From Candidatus Nanoarchaeia archaeon (GTDB lineage Archaea > Nanobdellota > Nanobdellia > Woesearchaeales > JACPBV01), in contig JANQNH010000038.1 of assembly GCA_028279655.1 (NCBI GenBank), forward strand, positions 1 to 39,227: DNA of 39,227 nt, written 5' to 3'. The notes beneath the pieces were generated by a model. The model saw only the letters and a list, made by a program, of their open reading frames with translations, was not told the origin of the DNA and made no database searches. Positions 16,387 to 24,923 of this stretch are shown in pieces. The stretch's first letter is position 1. Every line of letters begins with the position of its first letter. A program made the position numbers and the translations under genes.

Positions 16387-17295
16387 TTAAGTTCCTTCAG
16401 AACCATAAATTGAACGCCAGTCATAAGTTGTGAAACTGTAACGTTCAAAAGCTTTCGCTTTAAAGTTCTCAGTATCGAAGTCATTGTCTTGTGTGAATTC
16501 GATTGGAGATCTTTCATAATGTACAAGACCTGGACAGTCAGTACGGATGAAGTAAGCACTATCATCTGTCAAGTACACATTGGTTTTAATTCCTTTAGGG
16601 AACTTGTTTAATGCCATCAATGCGTTGATGTCATTAGTATCACTGTTACTTTGAAGATAAGACTTCAAAATACGTGTTGCTTCAAATTCTAGATCGGGTG
16701 GAACGATCAATGATTCTGGCATTAAATTGATTTTAAGGCCACGATCATCAGTTGCTTTCCGAGCTAAAATGCAAAGATTTTCTAAAGAAGCTTCTGACAA
16801 GTCAGCAGCAACAGTAAGTTTGTTCTGTTGGTCACCAGCTTGTGTTGGGTGGTCAGTAGCTAATAATGGTTTACCATCATAAATAGGATATGATGTGCTA
16901 TAACCACGGTTATAAATATTAGCACCAACGTTTTCTTTAGTTTGCATCATTGAACGAGCAAGGCTCTGTGTACGACGTTTTGCAACTTTAGGATAAAGAT
17001 TGTCTTCCATTTCTTCACGGGTAACAACATAACCTAAAGCATAAGAAACGTGCGTTGAACGGTTTGTGAATCCTTGTGATTCAGAATCATAAACAACGCT
17101 TGAACCTTGTGATTTTGATGGAGCAAGACCGAAGGAAACTACCTGTACGTCTTCCTCATAGTTTTTATAAGAACTTTCTGTATCAAAAAGATCCTTATAT
17201 TGAGCATCATGCTCATTGTAAAAGATTCCCCAGAAATGCTGTACACCTGGCCACAGCGCTTTAGGGATTGAACCTGTAGTAATTACACCTGGCAT
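16387..17295 (-). CDS. Major capsid protein (HK97 fold, Mu gpT-like)
   Basis: 302 residues. Recognisable features are an N-terminal capsid arm with ALWPGVQHFWGIFY and YKNYEEDVQVVSFGLAPSKS, a central YDGKPLLATDHP, and the late P-domain strand pair (NLMPESLIVPPDLEFEATRI, then LKSYLQS). The last two are typical of the Mu gpT-type major head subunit. Context is decisive: it lies after scaffold and small head proteins and before gp4 and gp10. Length fits a T=7-sized capsid. AGGAGG SD at nine bases. Not closely P22-like (gp5 is about 430 residues). Confidence 0.85.
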   Translation of the reverse strand: MPGVITTGSIPKALWPGVQHFWGIFYNEHDAQYKDLFDTESSYKNYEEDVQVVSFGLAPSKSQGSSVVYDSESQGFTNRSTHVSYALGYVVTREEMEDNLYPKVAKRRTQSLARSMMQTKENVGANIYNRGYSTSYPIYDGKPLLATDHPTQAGDQQNKLTVAADLSEASLENLCILARKATDDRGLKINLMPESLIVPPDLEFEATRILKSYLQSNSDTNDINALMALNKFPKGIKTNVYLTDDSAYFIRTDCPGLVHYERSPIEFTQDNDFDTENFKAKAFERYSFTTYDWRSIYGSEGT

Positions 17296-17313
17296 TTTAA
17301 TTTACCTCCTAAA

Positions 17314-17925
17314 TTATATTCCAACGACACCAGCTTCTTCAGTGTGATTATTGATCAACACTTCAAGTTTGGCGTTAGTGCCAAGCTCGTTGTCTTCACG
17401 ATCAATAAGACGAAGAATTTTAAGCTGGAATGTAGCTGTTGTTGTCATTGAAGATGTATCTAACTCTGCACCAGAAAGACCAGTGTTAGCATCGCCAGCA
17501 TGTGTGTAAACTAAGTTAGCATTTGATCCAATATCTGTAGCAGCGATTGGATTTGCTGAGTCAGCTTGAATTTCGAACACAACATCTGGATCGTCTACAA
17601 CGTATGCAACACGTTCTGTGCTAGCAGGGTTGTAAATCCGAGTTAGGTTGTCAGGATCTGCTTCGAAACCAACCACAACACCAGTTGTAGGATTAGTATC
17701 GCCAGCAGTAGATTTTTCCACTTCTGGTAGTGTACCAGCAGCGAATTTGTTGGCTGTGCCAGCAGCTGCAGTGTTGGCTGTTCCATTTTTAACAATTGGA
17801 TCACCTACAAAGAGAGCTGTAGCATATGAAGAATTAACAAAATAAGGTTGTGCAGCACCGTTATAACAAGTACTACCTTTCTCCCTCATTGGTGCTAACC
17901 CTTTACGAGCGTCTACGTTTGCCAT
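17314..17925 (-). CDS. Virion protein, likely capsid decoration/minor head protein
   Basis: 203 residues, Ala/Thr/Asn/Asp-rich with beta-strand repeats (GDPIVKNGTANTAAAGTANK, GVVVGFEADPDNLTRIYNPA, DPDVVFEIQADS). This matches the composition of abundant head proteins in podoviruses. The C-terminal region (FQLKILRLIDREDNELGTNA) recurs in such proteins. It sits immediately upstream of the capsid gene in the same operon. Exact fold uncertain. Confidence 0.7.
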   Translation of the reverse strand: MANVDARKGLAPMREKGSTCYNGAAQPYFVNSSYATALFVGDPIVKNGTANTAAAGTANKFAAGTLPEVEKSTAGDTNPTTGVVVGFEADPDNLTRIYNPASTERVAYVVDDPDVVFEIQADSANPIAATDIGSNANLVYTHAGDANTGLSGAELDTSSMTTTATFQLKILRLIDREDNELGTNAKLEVLINNHTEEAGVVGI

Positions 17926-17956
17926 TTTAACACCTCATTATAAAAATTAAACATAA

Positions 17957-17970
17957 CGGTATTTCTACCG
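17957..17970 (-). promoter_or_regulatory. Small hairpin in leader of head genes
   Basis: CGGTA/TACCG with a TTTC loop, inside the only sizeable gap of the head operon (17926-18024). On the minus strand it is followed by TTATGTTTAATTTTT, so it could be a weak terminator or an mRNA processing or stabilising site. I see no convincing sigma70 promoter in this gap. Confidence 0.45.
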
Positions 17971-18024
17971 AATAAACAAATTTAAAATTTAACGGATAAA
18001 GGGCACCTGTTTTCCTATGTGCAT

Positions 18025-18531
18025 CTATCGTCTATCTACCTTGATTTCATTTGTGGGCCGGTAGCTAGCACCTTTCTCTATTTGATGCATCTCCCCTCTT
18101 TCTATAGAGGCCATCATTTCTTTGATCGGTTCGTCCTTAGCCTCTTGGTCCTCTTTGTACCATTCAAGAGGAATACGCATTAAATAATCTCTTCTCTCAG
18201 AACCACCTTCTAACGTTCCTACCATAACAGAAACTCTAGAGGTTCCATCTGAGTGTTTCGCTCTCGCTAGCTCTTTATCTTCGACATATTCATAACCTAT
18301 ATCTAAAACTTCTTGTAATCGTTGAGGTGTTCCCTTAACCCATCTATATTTAAAATTAGGGTCAAGAAATCTAGACTCAACATCGAGCTTTAATTTAGCT
18401 TCGTCGCGATTGCGTCTTCTTCTAGGTATATTATCATATTTTGCAGATTTGTCAATGTTTTCTTTTTGTTCTACAGCATCAACTTTATCTAACAAGCTTT
18501 CTTCTTTTTTAGTTTCTTTTTTTTCTACCAT
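18025..18531 (-). CDS. Head-region protein, function unknown
   Basis: 168 residues from the ATG at 18531, which has AGGAG at eight bases; an upstream ATG lacks an SD. The first 45 residues are Lys/Glu-rich and likely disordered. After that comes FLDPNFKYRWVKGTPQRLQE, then VLDIGYEYVED, and later EGGSERRDYLMRIPLEWYKE: a pattern found in phage head genes next to scaffolds. Possibly a minor head or scaffold-associated factor. Confidence 0.7.
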   Translation of the reverse strand: MVEKKETKKEESLLDKVDAVEQKENIDKSAKYDNIPRRRRNRDEAKLKLDVESRFLDPNFKYRWVKGTPQRLQEVLDIGYEYVEDKELARAKHSDGTSRVSVMVGTLEGGSERRDYLMRIPLEWYKEDQEAKDEPIKEMMASIERGEMHQIEKGASYRPTNEIKVDRR

Positions 18532-18541
18532 TTTATTTCTC

Positions 18542-19477
18542 CTATGATCCAAAGTATGATTTTAAATATTCTTCCTTGTACTGACGCATCTTCTTCTGAG
18601 ACTCTGCGTCTTTCTTACCGTAGAAAGGGCTTTCTCTTAACATATGGTCAATAATCTTCCTATCTTCAGAAGGAATATCATTATATGACTTTCTGCCCGT
18701 CTTAGGCGATGTCGTCACATTAGATGACTCAACATCAGAATATGATTGTTTCTGCTTAACGCCAAACTTCTGAGGGAATCTTCCCTTAATATACTCTTCA
18801 GTACCCTTAATCATATCAATTGAGTTCATGTATGGGTGATCTCTCTCAAGACTTGCATAGTATTCTATGGCATCTTGCTGCATTGCAGGCTCTTCAAAGA
18901 ACCATTTATTCTTTGGATCTTTAACCCATATCTCTAATACCGGATCACTTTTAGGTTGAGTGTTCTTCTTTTGTTCTGCGACACCAGACTCTTTCTCTAG
19001 CTCTATCTTTTCGTTTACAAGCTTATCATACTTCTCCATATCGAAGTCCTCTTTAGCTCTTGCTATCTCTGCTTCTAAGTCTCTCTTAGCATCGTCATAA
19101 CCCTTTTGACGCATCTTTAGCATTAAGTCTTTAGTGCCGAGTAATGTCTCTTGCATCTCAGCCATACGTTTATCCATGAAACTAAGACGTTCTTTAAGGA
19201 CAGGAACCTCTGTGTTGGTCTTCTCAATAAACTGATTAGCGTCAATCCAATCATCTTTATTGCCCTTGAACTCCTCAAGAGGTTTCCATCCCATTCTTCT
19301 AGCTTGAGCTTCTACTTCTTGCGTCCGCCCTTCTTCTTCCCCATTGGACATTTCTTCATTGGTTTCGCCCTCCTTTGGCTCTTCGTTAACTTCAATTGAA
19401 ACTTCTTCTTCATCGGCTAACTGCTTCTCAGCAGCCTGTTCTAAATCTAATTGTAGATCTTCTTTATTATCTGTCAT
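18542..19477 (-). CDS. Scaffolding protein
   Basis: 311 residues, extremely Glu/Lys/Asp-rich and mostly helical. An acidic N-terminal tail of about 60 residues is followed by RRMGWKPLEEFKGNKDDWID (a motif common in phage scaffolds), a coiled coil at about 90-165, and a basic C-terminal helix (RQYKEEYLKSYF). P22-type scaffolds are about 300 residues with a basic helix-turn-helix at the C-terminus that docks on coat, which fits here. Lies between the co-chaperonin and head genes. Confidence 0.8.
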   Translation of the reverse strand: MTDNKEDLQLDLEQAAEKQLADEEEVSIEVNEEPKEGETNEEMSNGEEEGRTQEVEAQARRMGWKPLEEFKGNKDDWIDANQFIEKTNTEVPVLKERLSFMDKRMAEMQETLLGTKDLMLKMRQKGYDDAKRDLEAEIARAKEDFDMEKYDKLVNEKIELEKESGVAEQKKNTQPKSDPVLEIWVKDPKNKWFFEEPAMQQDAIEYYASLERDHPYMNSIDMIKGTEEYIKGRFPQKFGVKQKQSYSDVESSNVTTSPKTGRKSYNDIPSEDRKIIDHMLRESPFYGKKDAESQKKMRQYKEEYLKSYFGS

Positions 19478-19848
19478 TATGATATCTCCTTATCTATGAT
19501 GGCAGAAACATCTTCGTCGTTACATAAACGATATTCCCTTCCATCTTTTCCTTTCATAAGCTTACCAGCATAACTGCTAATAGCGACGCGGTCTCCAATA
19601 TCAGGAGTTACTGCGCCTTCTCTCTCAATTTCATACTGTGTCTTGATTTTGTCGGATGTTTGAATCCATTCAAAGAATGCGTTAGATCCTATATCTACGA
19701 TCTGTCCATATATCTGAGAATATTTCTTCTTGTTCTTCTCATCTTCAGGCAGATAGATACCACCACTAGTTTTCTCGTCAACCTCATCCATCAATAACAA
19801 TACATGAAAATCAAGAGGTTTAATCCCTGATTCATTCTTTATTGTCAT
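19477..19848 (-). CDS. GroES-like co-chaperonin
   Basis: 123 residues from the ATG at 19848 (GGAGAG upstream). Clear GroES layout: IKPLDFHVLLLMDEVDEKTS, then GGIYLPED (mobile loop contacting GroEL), a GQIVDIGS strand, GDRVAISSYAG, and a final DVSAIIDKE. An extra insert lies at about 50-75. It would cap host GroEL to fold capsid protein, as gp31 does in T4. Placement directly between portal and scaffold fits a capsid-folding role. It ends on the scaffold start. Confidence 0.85.
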   Translation of the reverse strand: MTIKNESGIKPLDFHVLLLMDEVDEKTSGGIYLPEDEKNKKKYSQIYGQIVDIGSNAFFEWIQTSDKIKTQYEIEREGAVTPDIGDRVAISSYAGKLMKGKDGREYRLCNDEDVSAIIDKEIS

Positions 19849-20149
19849 TGTCTTTCTCTCCTCCGATTTCATAGAATTTCTGAATAGATGAAAGCTCAAT
19901 AGATGCCATATCACCAAGAATCTGGCAATAGCAAGAGCTCTTAATTAGATCGATTTGATTTTCTTTAAAGATCTGGCCTGTTTGAAATGCAGCAGATGCA
20001 CTTCTAACGATTGCCCCCCGGTAGTCCAGGAGGTACTGTAGGAGCACCTTGGTCACTGGATGGTTCTTCCACTGGCCGTACTGTTCTGGAGTCAACTCCT
20101 CTAGTTCCTTGAGGAATTTCTTCTGTTCTTCTGTTAGTTTCTGTTCCAA
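19832..20149 (-). CDS. Small helical protein overlapping the portal C-terminus
   Basis: 105 residues. The string EELTPEQYGQWKNHPVTKVL, then LQYLLDYRGAIVRSASAAF, resembles a small helical family found just after the portal gene in many podoviruses. Its first 146 bases are read in another frame inside the portal gene, whose last residues there are low-complexity (Pro/Glu/Gly), so both frames look genuine. Role unknown. It overlaps the GroES-like gene by 17 bases. Confidence 0.7.
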   Translation of the reverse strand: MEQKLTEEQKKFLKELEELTPEQYGQWKNHPVTKVLLQYLLDYRGAIVRSASAAFQTGQIFKENQIDLIKSSCYCQILGDMASIELSSIQKFYEIGGEKDNDNKE

Positions 20150-22313
20150 TATATTTCTCCTTAGCTTTTTCTAGTTGTTGAATATATATTTCATTTTGAC
20201 GGCCCGCCTCTCGTTCCTCAGCGCGAGCTATCGTATCAACGCCATCAGCTGTTGCTCTTGTTGCATCAGAATCAGCCTTGATCTCTGCTACCTGAATGTC
20301 TGACTGTGTTTTAATGAGGTCAGATTCAGTCTTAATTTTCTTAACTTCTCTATCCTGACGTAAGCTCTCTATCTGTTCATTTGTTAATTGTAATTGAGCT
20401 TCTGCCAAAGGATTAGGTTCTGCAGGAGGTGGTGGGGGAGGCGTCCTTAGAAGAACATCAATGTTTGATACGCCAATAGCCTCTAATATTCTTCGTCTCG
20501 CCTCCATTGGATCGATATAAGGATCGTTCAAGAAATCCATAAGAACTTGTGATTTAGCTAATCTCTCCATGTCATTCACTGCAGCTGGATCGCTAACAGG
20601 AACAACATCGACATCAGTAGATGCGAAGTCAGATACATTAGCCATAGGATCATCTAATATTTCTTTATATTTTTCTTCAGGCAAGAACATGTAATCAAGC
20701 TTAAATAGTTTCTTAAGCTCCTGCTTCAATGCTCTATGTAATCTTTTGTATATAGCTTTAAATGATGATAAGCCTTGCTCAATCATAGCAATCGTTGTTG
20801 TTGCCGGAGCGTTAACTGGCATATCACCTGTTAGAATATCTTTAATAGAAGCAACTTCCTTACCAGAATCTATCAGCAATCCTAGTAACTGGAATAAGGT
20901 TGGCGAAGGATCTTTTCTAGCGAACTCATAGATATTATCACGAAGAGAACCACCAAAGTTATTAACAATCTTGTATTCACCTGGCTTGAAGCGCATAGCC
21001 CCAGCCTTCATACGAAGATCGCCACCAATGAATCCACCGCCGACATTAGATAAGTGGCCAGCATCAAGAAGTTGATTAAGAGTTGAATTAACAGACTCAT
21101 TAATTGGGTATAGTATCTCGCCAAAACCAAGGTCATAAAATCCACCATCTGGGCTTGGGATAAACGAATACTTAGTGAAATACTGGCGAGCATCAATCTT
21201 TTTAACTCTACCTTTTTCATCATAGAACACATCACCACGATCATAACGAGCAACAATACGTAACACCTCTGAAGAACTTTCTAATACAGTAACGATGTAG
21301 GGTTCTTCATAGCCATCATCGTCTAAATCCAACCAACAATGTTGTTCTAACAATAAGAATTCTGATGAAGCTTCGTCTTGTTCGTACATCCCTTCACTCT
21401 GATCTGGATGTATCTTGGAAAGACCTCCGTCGCCTTCTCCGATCTCACAGTCACTAAAGATTCCGTTTCTCTGTCTTTCAATAATCTCGTTCTTAGTCAA
21501 CTCAACGGCGTGAGTTATTCTTGCGCAACGATCTAACGATACTGTATTGTATTTAACATAGAGATCTTGAGGATACACTATAACAGAATCTGGCTTAGAA
21601 TTCAAGGCATCATAATAAGTTTTTCTAAATACACAACCAACGATAGGAAGAATGTTTGTAAGTCTATCTGTATCTTCTTCCCAGTGCTCCATCTCTTCCA
21701 TTAGCTGGAAGTTCATAGCTTCTGCTATTCTATCAGCTCTTGCTTGCTTTCCTAAGCTAACTTTCTCTGGAGGAAGCGGCTGGCCTGTCTGTGGATCTAC
21801 AGCAGGCTCTCCAGTATTAGGATCAATAACAGGTTGCATGTATTCATCCTTACCAATGATCTTACCTTTAGCAACCTTACCATCTTGTATTAAACTAGGA
21901 TATGCTCTTGCAGCAAATTGTATAGATGCAACAGTTAATAATGGAAACTTAACATTAGAAGCTTTAGGCCAAGGATAGTTCTTCTCTTCAACAACCTGCA
22001 TGGCCATGTCCATAGCTTCACGCATTCTGTTCTCTCTACCTGCTCTTGAGTTCTTATCAAGCTTCCATCCTTCTATAACTTTATAAGCAATCTTATCCTT
22101 CTCATCACCATCTAACTTATCAGCGATGTTTGGCTTGCCTATAAATTTAAATACTTTTGGATCTTTCTTGAGTTCTTCAGGGCGGACTGGGCCTCCCATT
22201 GGTTCGTCTGCAACATCACCTAGAAAGTCAACTACTTCTACTTCTTCTTCATTTGTTTCTGGTTCGTTTACGATTTGTTCTTCTTCAGAACGATAGTTGT
22301 TATCTTCAGCCAT
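20004..22313 (-). CDS. Portal protein, P22 gp1-like
   Basis: 769 residues (P22 gp1: 725). Features are an acidic N-terminal tail; a core with RMREAMDMAMQVVEEKNYPW, then PKASNVKFPLLTVASIQFAA; a VYPQDLYVKYN strand; a clip and stem with NSTLNQLLDAGHLSN; a GDMPVNAPATTTIAMIEQGL crown region; and a long C-terminal helix (residues 640-710, full of Gln/Glu/Lys/Asp) equivalent to the barrel of P22 portal. It forms the dodecameric DNA gate with TerL upstream and GroES-like and scaffold genes downstream. Directly abuts TerL. Confidence 0.9.
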   Translation of the reverse strand: MAEDNNYRSEEEQIVNEPETNEEEVEVVDFLGDVADEPMGGPVRPEELKKDPKVFKFIGKPNIADKLDGDEKDKIAYKVIEGWKLDKNSRAGRENRMREAMDMAMQVVEEKNYPWPKASNVKFPLLTVASIQFAARAYPSLIQDGKVAKGKIIGKDEYMQPVIDPNTGEPAVDPQTGQPLPPEKVSLGKQARADRIAEAMNFQLMEEMEHWEEDTDRLTNILPIVGCVFRKTYYDALNSKPDSVIVYPQDLYVKYNTVSLDRCARITHAVELTKNEIIERQRNGIFSDCEIGEGDGGLSKIHPDQSEGMYEQDEASSEFLLLEQHCWLDLDDDGYEEPYIVTVLESSSEVLRIVARYDRGDVFYDEKGRVKKIDARQYFTKYSFIPSPDGGFYDLGFGEILYPINESVNSTLNQLLDAGHLSNVGGGFIGGDLRMKAGAMRFKPGEYKIVNNFGGSLRDNIYEFARKDPSPTLFQLLGLLIDSGKEVASIKDILTGDMPVNAPATTTIAMIEQGLSSFKAIYKRLHRALKQELKKLFKLDYMFLPEEKYKEILDDPMANVSDFASTDVDVVPVSDPAAVNDMERLAKSQVLMDFLNDPYIDPMEARRRILEAIGVSNIDVLLRTPPPPPPAEPNPLAEAQLQLTNEQIESLRQDREVKKIKTESDLIKTQSDIQVAEIKADSDATRATADGVDTIARAEEREAGRQNEIYIQQLEKAKEKYIGTETNRRTEEIPQGTRGVDSRTVRPVEEPSSDQGAPTVPPGLPGGNR

Positions 22314-23714
22314 TTAATACCCCGCAACTGTGCTTTTATCTTCTTCTAAATAATGATCGTAGTCCTCTTCAGGATCTTCTCTTTCATGCTCTGTCTGAGC
22401 GTAACGCAGCATCATCATAGCATACCTTGTTGCAGAAATCAAGTCATCTCTTTCCTTCACAATCTTACCATTATCACGATGATACAGCTCAAACTCTTCG
22501 AACCATTCTTCCAGATGTGGTGCAACTTTAAATCTTCCAGTCTTCATCCTATCTAACATCTCAGATATACCAGCCTCCACACCATTACTGCCATCCTTAA
22601 ACGTAGCCCGATGTGGCAACATGTTAATACCATTCTCTCTGTATTGACTAGAGATCTGTTCGCCACTTCCTTTATCATGAGCTAATGCATCATGTGGCCA
22701 TGCAACAGGAATCCAATCACCTTTAGTTCTCATCACAGCAGAATGAACAAGAACACTTTGCTCTCTTTCACGATAGCAATCATATACCCACATAGTATCT
22801 GTGTCTCTATCCCATGCACACCATACAGCAGCCGTTGGATGATCCCAACCAATATCAAGACCACATATTCTTGGCCACCATGCAGGTATCTCTGGAACAA
22901 CAGCAGATATACGCTCTCTTGGCAATGGAAATATTCTTCCACTTCCAAGCATAGGAACACCCTCAGTTCTTGCCTTTCTTTCATGTTCAGGATAAGACGC
23001 GACGATTCTTTCGCGCTTTTCTTCACTGATATGCTGGGCTTCCTTCAATCCCATCAGTACTAATTGACAGTCTTGATGATTCTCTTTCCAGAACCTAAGA
23101 ACAACGTTACTCATTCCCATCAATGGTGTAAACGTAGTATAGACTATTCCATCAGTTGCGTTAGTTCTTGATAGACCTTCCATGTAGATGTTAAGCGGTG
23201 GCTCTTCGTCAAACCATACATAATCAAGAGATGTTCCTTGCCACTTCTCTCTGCCTTTCTCATATGACTTAAGCTGAATGATTGATGTTAATCCAGTTGT
23301 ATGTTTTACCCATACAGTATCGATAGCATCAGGCATACCTCTAGATCTACTGTAATCAACGATGTAATCCTTATGAAGAACGCCACCTTCGAATGTGTTG
23401 ATATCTCCGAATAGCTTCTTCTGAATAACGTCTCGTGTTGATTCACCGGTAACTCCAGCTATCCATCCTGTCGTTTTCTTCTTAAACTTGCGACCTTCCC
23501 ACCACTCAGGATAGATGCCAGTCGCATGGAACGCAGTCTCATATGCAGCACAAGTGGTCTTACCAACTTGGTTTCCTGCAGATAGCGCCCGCTCTCTCTT
23601 AGACGAACTATAGTTATGGAATTCCTTCTGCTTAGGATAAGGAGAGTAATCCCAGAAGTTCTTTGATATCTGATTCTCTATTACCTCTAATGCAGCATCA
23701 ACATCATCAGTCAT
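22314..23714 (-). CDS. Terminase large subunit, P22 gp2-type (headful)
   Basis: 466 residues. The ATPase domain has the Walker A-like motif GNQVGKT (residues 47-53) and Walker B LDYVWFDEEPP (about 163-173). The RNase H-like nuclease domain has GLDIGWDHPTAA (D287, D291), WPHDA (H341, D342) and the late acidic pair ERDDLISATRY (D423, D424). This arrangement is that of the P22 gp2 large-terminase group, which packages headfuls. No good SD; the ATG follows the upstream stop directly, so translation is coupled. Confidence 0.95.
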   Translation of the reverse strand: MTDDVDAALEVIENQISKNFWDYSPYPKQKEFHNYSSSKRERALSAGNQVGKTTCAAYETAFHATGIYPEWWEGRKFKKKTTGWIAGVTGESTRDVIQKKLFGDINTFEGGVLHKDYIVDYSRSRGMPDAIDTVWVKHTTGLTSIIQLKSYEKGREKWQGTSLDYVWFDEEPPLNIYMEGLSRTNATDGIVYTTFTPLMGMSNVVLRFWKENHQDCQLVLMGLKEAQHISEEKRERIVASYPEHERKARTEGVPMLGSGRIFPLPRERISAVVPEIPAWWPRICGLDIGWDHPTAAVWCAWDRDTDTMWVYDCYREREQSVLVHSAVMRTKGDWIPVAWPHDALAHDKGSGEQISSQYRENGINMLPHRATFKDGSNGVEAGISEMLDRMKTGRFKVAPHLEEWFEEFELYHRDNGKIVKERDDLISATRYAMMMLRYAQTEHEREDPEEDYDHYLEEDKSTVAGY

Positions 23715-23873
23715 TTAGTTGCAAAATATTTGATTACCATGATGTGTGCAATAAGTACCATCGCTGTACCATGTAGTGTTTCCAGTAGTATTGGAATACG
23801 TGCCATCGCTATAATAAGCTTGGTTGCCATATATGGTAGCAGTTACTAATGCTATTGTTAAAAATCTAATCAT
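23715..23873 (-). CDS. Small secreted peptide with YSDGTY repeats
   Basis: 52 residues. The N-terminus is a signal-peptide-like stretch (MIRFLTIALVTATIYGNQA) with a plausible cleavage site near residues 16-19. The rest has two tandem YYSDGTYSNTTG/WYSDGTYCTHHG units and ends in two Cys (CTHHGNQIFC) that could bond. It starts in ATGA overlap with the upstream gene (GGAGA SD) and its stop abuts the TerL ATG. Similar short YSDG repeats occur in bacterial envelope peptides. Role unknown. Confidence 0.7.
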   Translation of the reverse strand: MIRFLTIALVTATIYGNQAYYSDGTYSNTTGNTTWYSDGTYCTHHGNQIFCN

Positions 23874-24103
23874 TTCTTTTCTCCTGGTTTTTCCCCATTA
23901 ACACACAACTCCGTCCAACCGTTCTTAATCTCTATGTTATTATACACTACTCCATCAGTAATGTAATACTTATTTTCATAACCAGAGATATCATGTAATG
24001 TCCTATCGAATGAATTGCCTTCAACAATAAACTTGTCAACGGCTTCCATTCTATTTGTTTTTGGATTTTTTATTTGGTGGATTATGAAGAATTTTTCCGC
24101 CAT
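23870..24103 (-). CDS. Small protein, function unknown
   Basis: 77 residues with a good AAGGAG SD. Mixed composition (EKFFIIHQIKNPKTNRMEAV, GYENKYYITDGVVYNN, WTELCVNGEKPGEKK), beta-rich. Overlaps the upstream gene by 53 bases and the secreted-peptide gene by four. No family recognised. Lies in the tail of the early-to-late transition before TerL. Confidence 0.65.
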   Translation of the reverse strand: MAEKFFIIHQIKNPKTNRMEAVDKFIVEGNSFDRTLHDISGYENKYYITDGVVYNNIEIKNGWTELCVNGEKPGEKK

Positions 24104-24305
24104 CGCTTTTCTCCTTTGAATGTTTATCTAATGTTTCTATAACATCTTCAGTGTGTTCTAAGCTAAGAACTTTAACAGCATTCTTCTTGTGAGACACCTT
24201 CGCACTTTGTACTAAAGTATACAACATCGCATTAAGATATGGCCAGAGATAAGTAACCTGAGATTTAGATCCATATTCTATTTCTATATTAATCTTTGTT
24301 TTCAT
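24051..24305 (-). CDS. Small protein, function unknown
   Basis: 84 residues. The N-terminal half is strand/helix with LWPYLNAMLYTLVQSAKVSH and the C-terminal tail is Lys/Asn-rich and probably disordered. It overlaps both neighbours by 17 and 53 bases. The start depends on a weak AAAGAAG. Unrecognised. Confidence 0.6.
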   Translation of the reverse strand: MKTKINIEIEYGSKSQVTYLWPYLNAMLYTLVQSAKVSHKKNAVKVLSLEHTEDVIETLDKHSKEKSDGGKILHNPPNKKSKNK

Positions 24306-24699
24306 CTTCTTTTATCGATTTTAGTTTATCAGCCATCTTAAGGAAGTCATCTTTAGTCCATCCAGTAAAATCAGCATTGTATGTTTTATTCTCTGTAACA
24401 ATATTCTCTTGTAGCTTACCATCTATCTGCTCAGTAATCCACTCGAAGTATCTAGGGTTCTGCCCTTCTATAGCCTTTGCAAGATAATTCTTAGCAATAG
24501 ACTCAAGAAGTGTAGTATCTTCCCCATCACAATCCTTAACATTATGATTATATAGAAGATCCTTAAGCATCTCTCTAACCTTACGCTTTTCTCTCTTAGA
24601 CTTACCAGAAGCTATGCCACCGAGCCTTCCTAATCTTTGTGCTTTCTCAGTGCTATCTATTTCGATGCCAGCTCTAGTAAGATTCTGTTCATTAGCCAT
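24289..24699 (-). CDS. Putative terminase small subunit
   Basis: 136 residues. Pattern: a basic region (GGIASGKSKREKRKVREMLK), then a helical region with LLESIAKNYLAKAIEGQNPR, then YFEWITEQIDGKLQENIV. This order (a basic G..S...RREK..MRE.L motif, then A.A..GN...FEFI....GK) is frequent in small phage proteins annotated as terminase small subunit or DUF5681-like. Its place two genes and a few hundred bases before TerL fits. DNA recognition is likely; TerS assignment is inferred. Confidence 0.6.
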   Translation of the reverse strand: MANEQNLTRAGIEIDSTEKAQRLGRLGGIASGKSKREKRKVREMLKDLLYNHNVKDCDGEDTTLLESIAKNYLAKAIEGQNPRYFEWITEQIDGKLQENIVTENKTYNADFTGWTKDDFLKMADKLKSIKEDENKD

Positions 24700-24701
24700 C
24701 C

Positions 24702-24923
24702 CTATACTTTCACCTTCTTAGCTTTCTTAGTTTCCAATACAACAGACTCTTGTGTATCAGTATCATACTCTATGAGATACACCTCTACACCTTCTTTAAC
24801 ATCATCTCTATTAAAGAACTCTATAGCCGCTTCTTTGTTTATTATTTCTACAGGTGAGCCAACCCCATCTTGTAGAAAGAATCCATTCCCGTTTACCTTA
24901 GCCTTTATGTTATATACTTTCAT
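24702..24923 (-). CDS. Small protein, function unknown
   Basis: 73 residues from the ATG at 24923, with AGGGGA at ten bases. An upstream in-frame ATG would overlap the previous gene extensively. Beta-rich with NGNGFFLQDGVGSPVEIINK and VEVYLIEYDTDTQESVVLET, ending in KKAKKVKV. No family recognised. Confidence 0.6.
   Translation of the reverse strand: MKVYNIKAKVNGNGFFLQDGVGSPVEIINKEAAIEFFNRDDVKEGVEVYLIEYDTDTQESVVLETKKAKKVKV

Noticed and set aside
17926-18024. Promoter for the capsid genes from TATAAT near 17934
   Set aside because: The hexamer lies about 14 bases before the ATG, leaving no leader or SD room, and no -35 is at the right distance.
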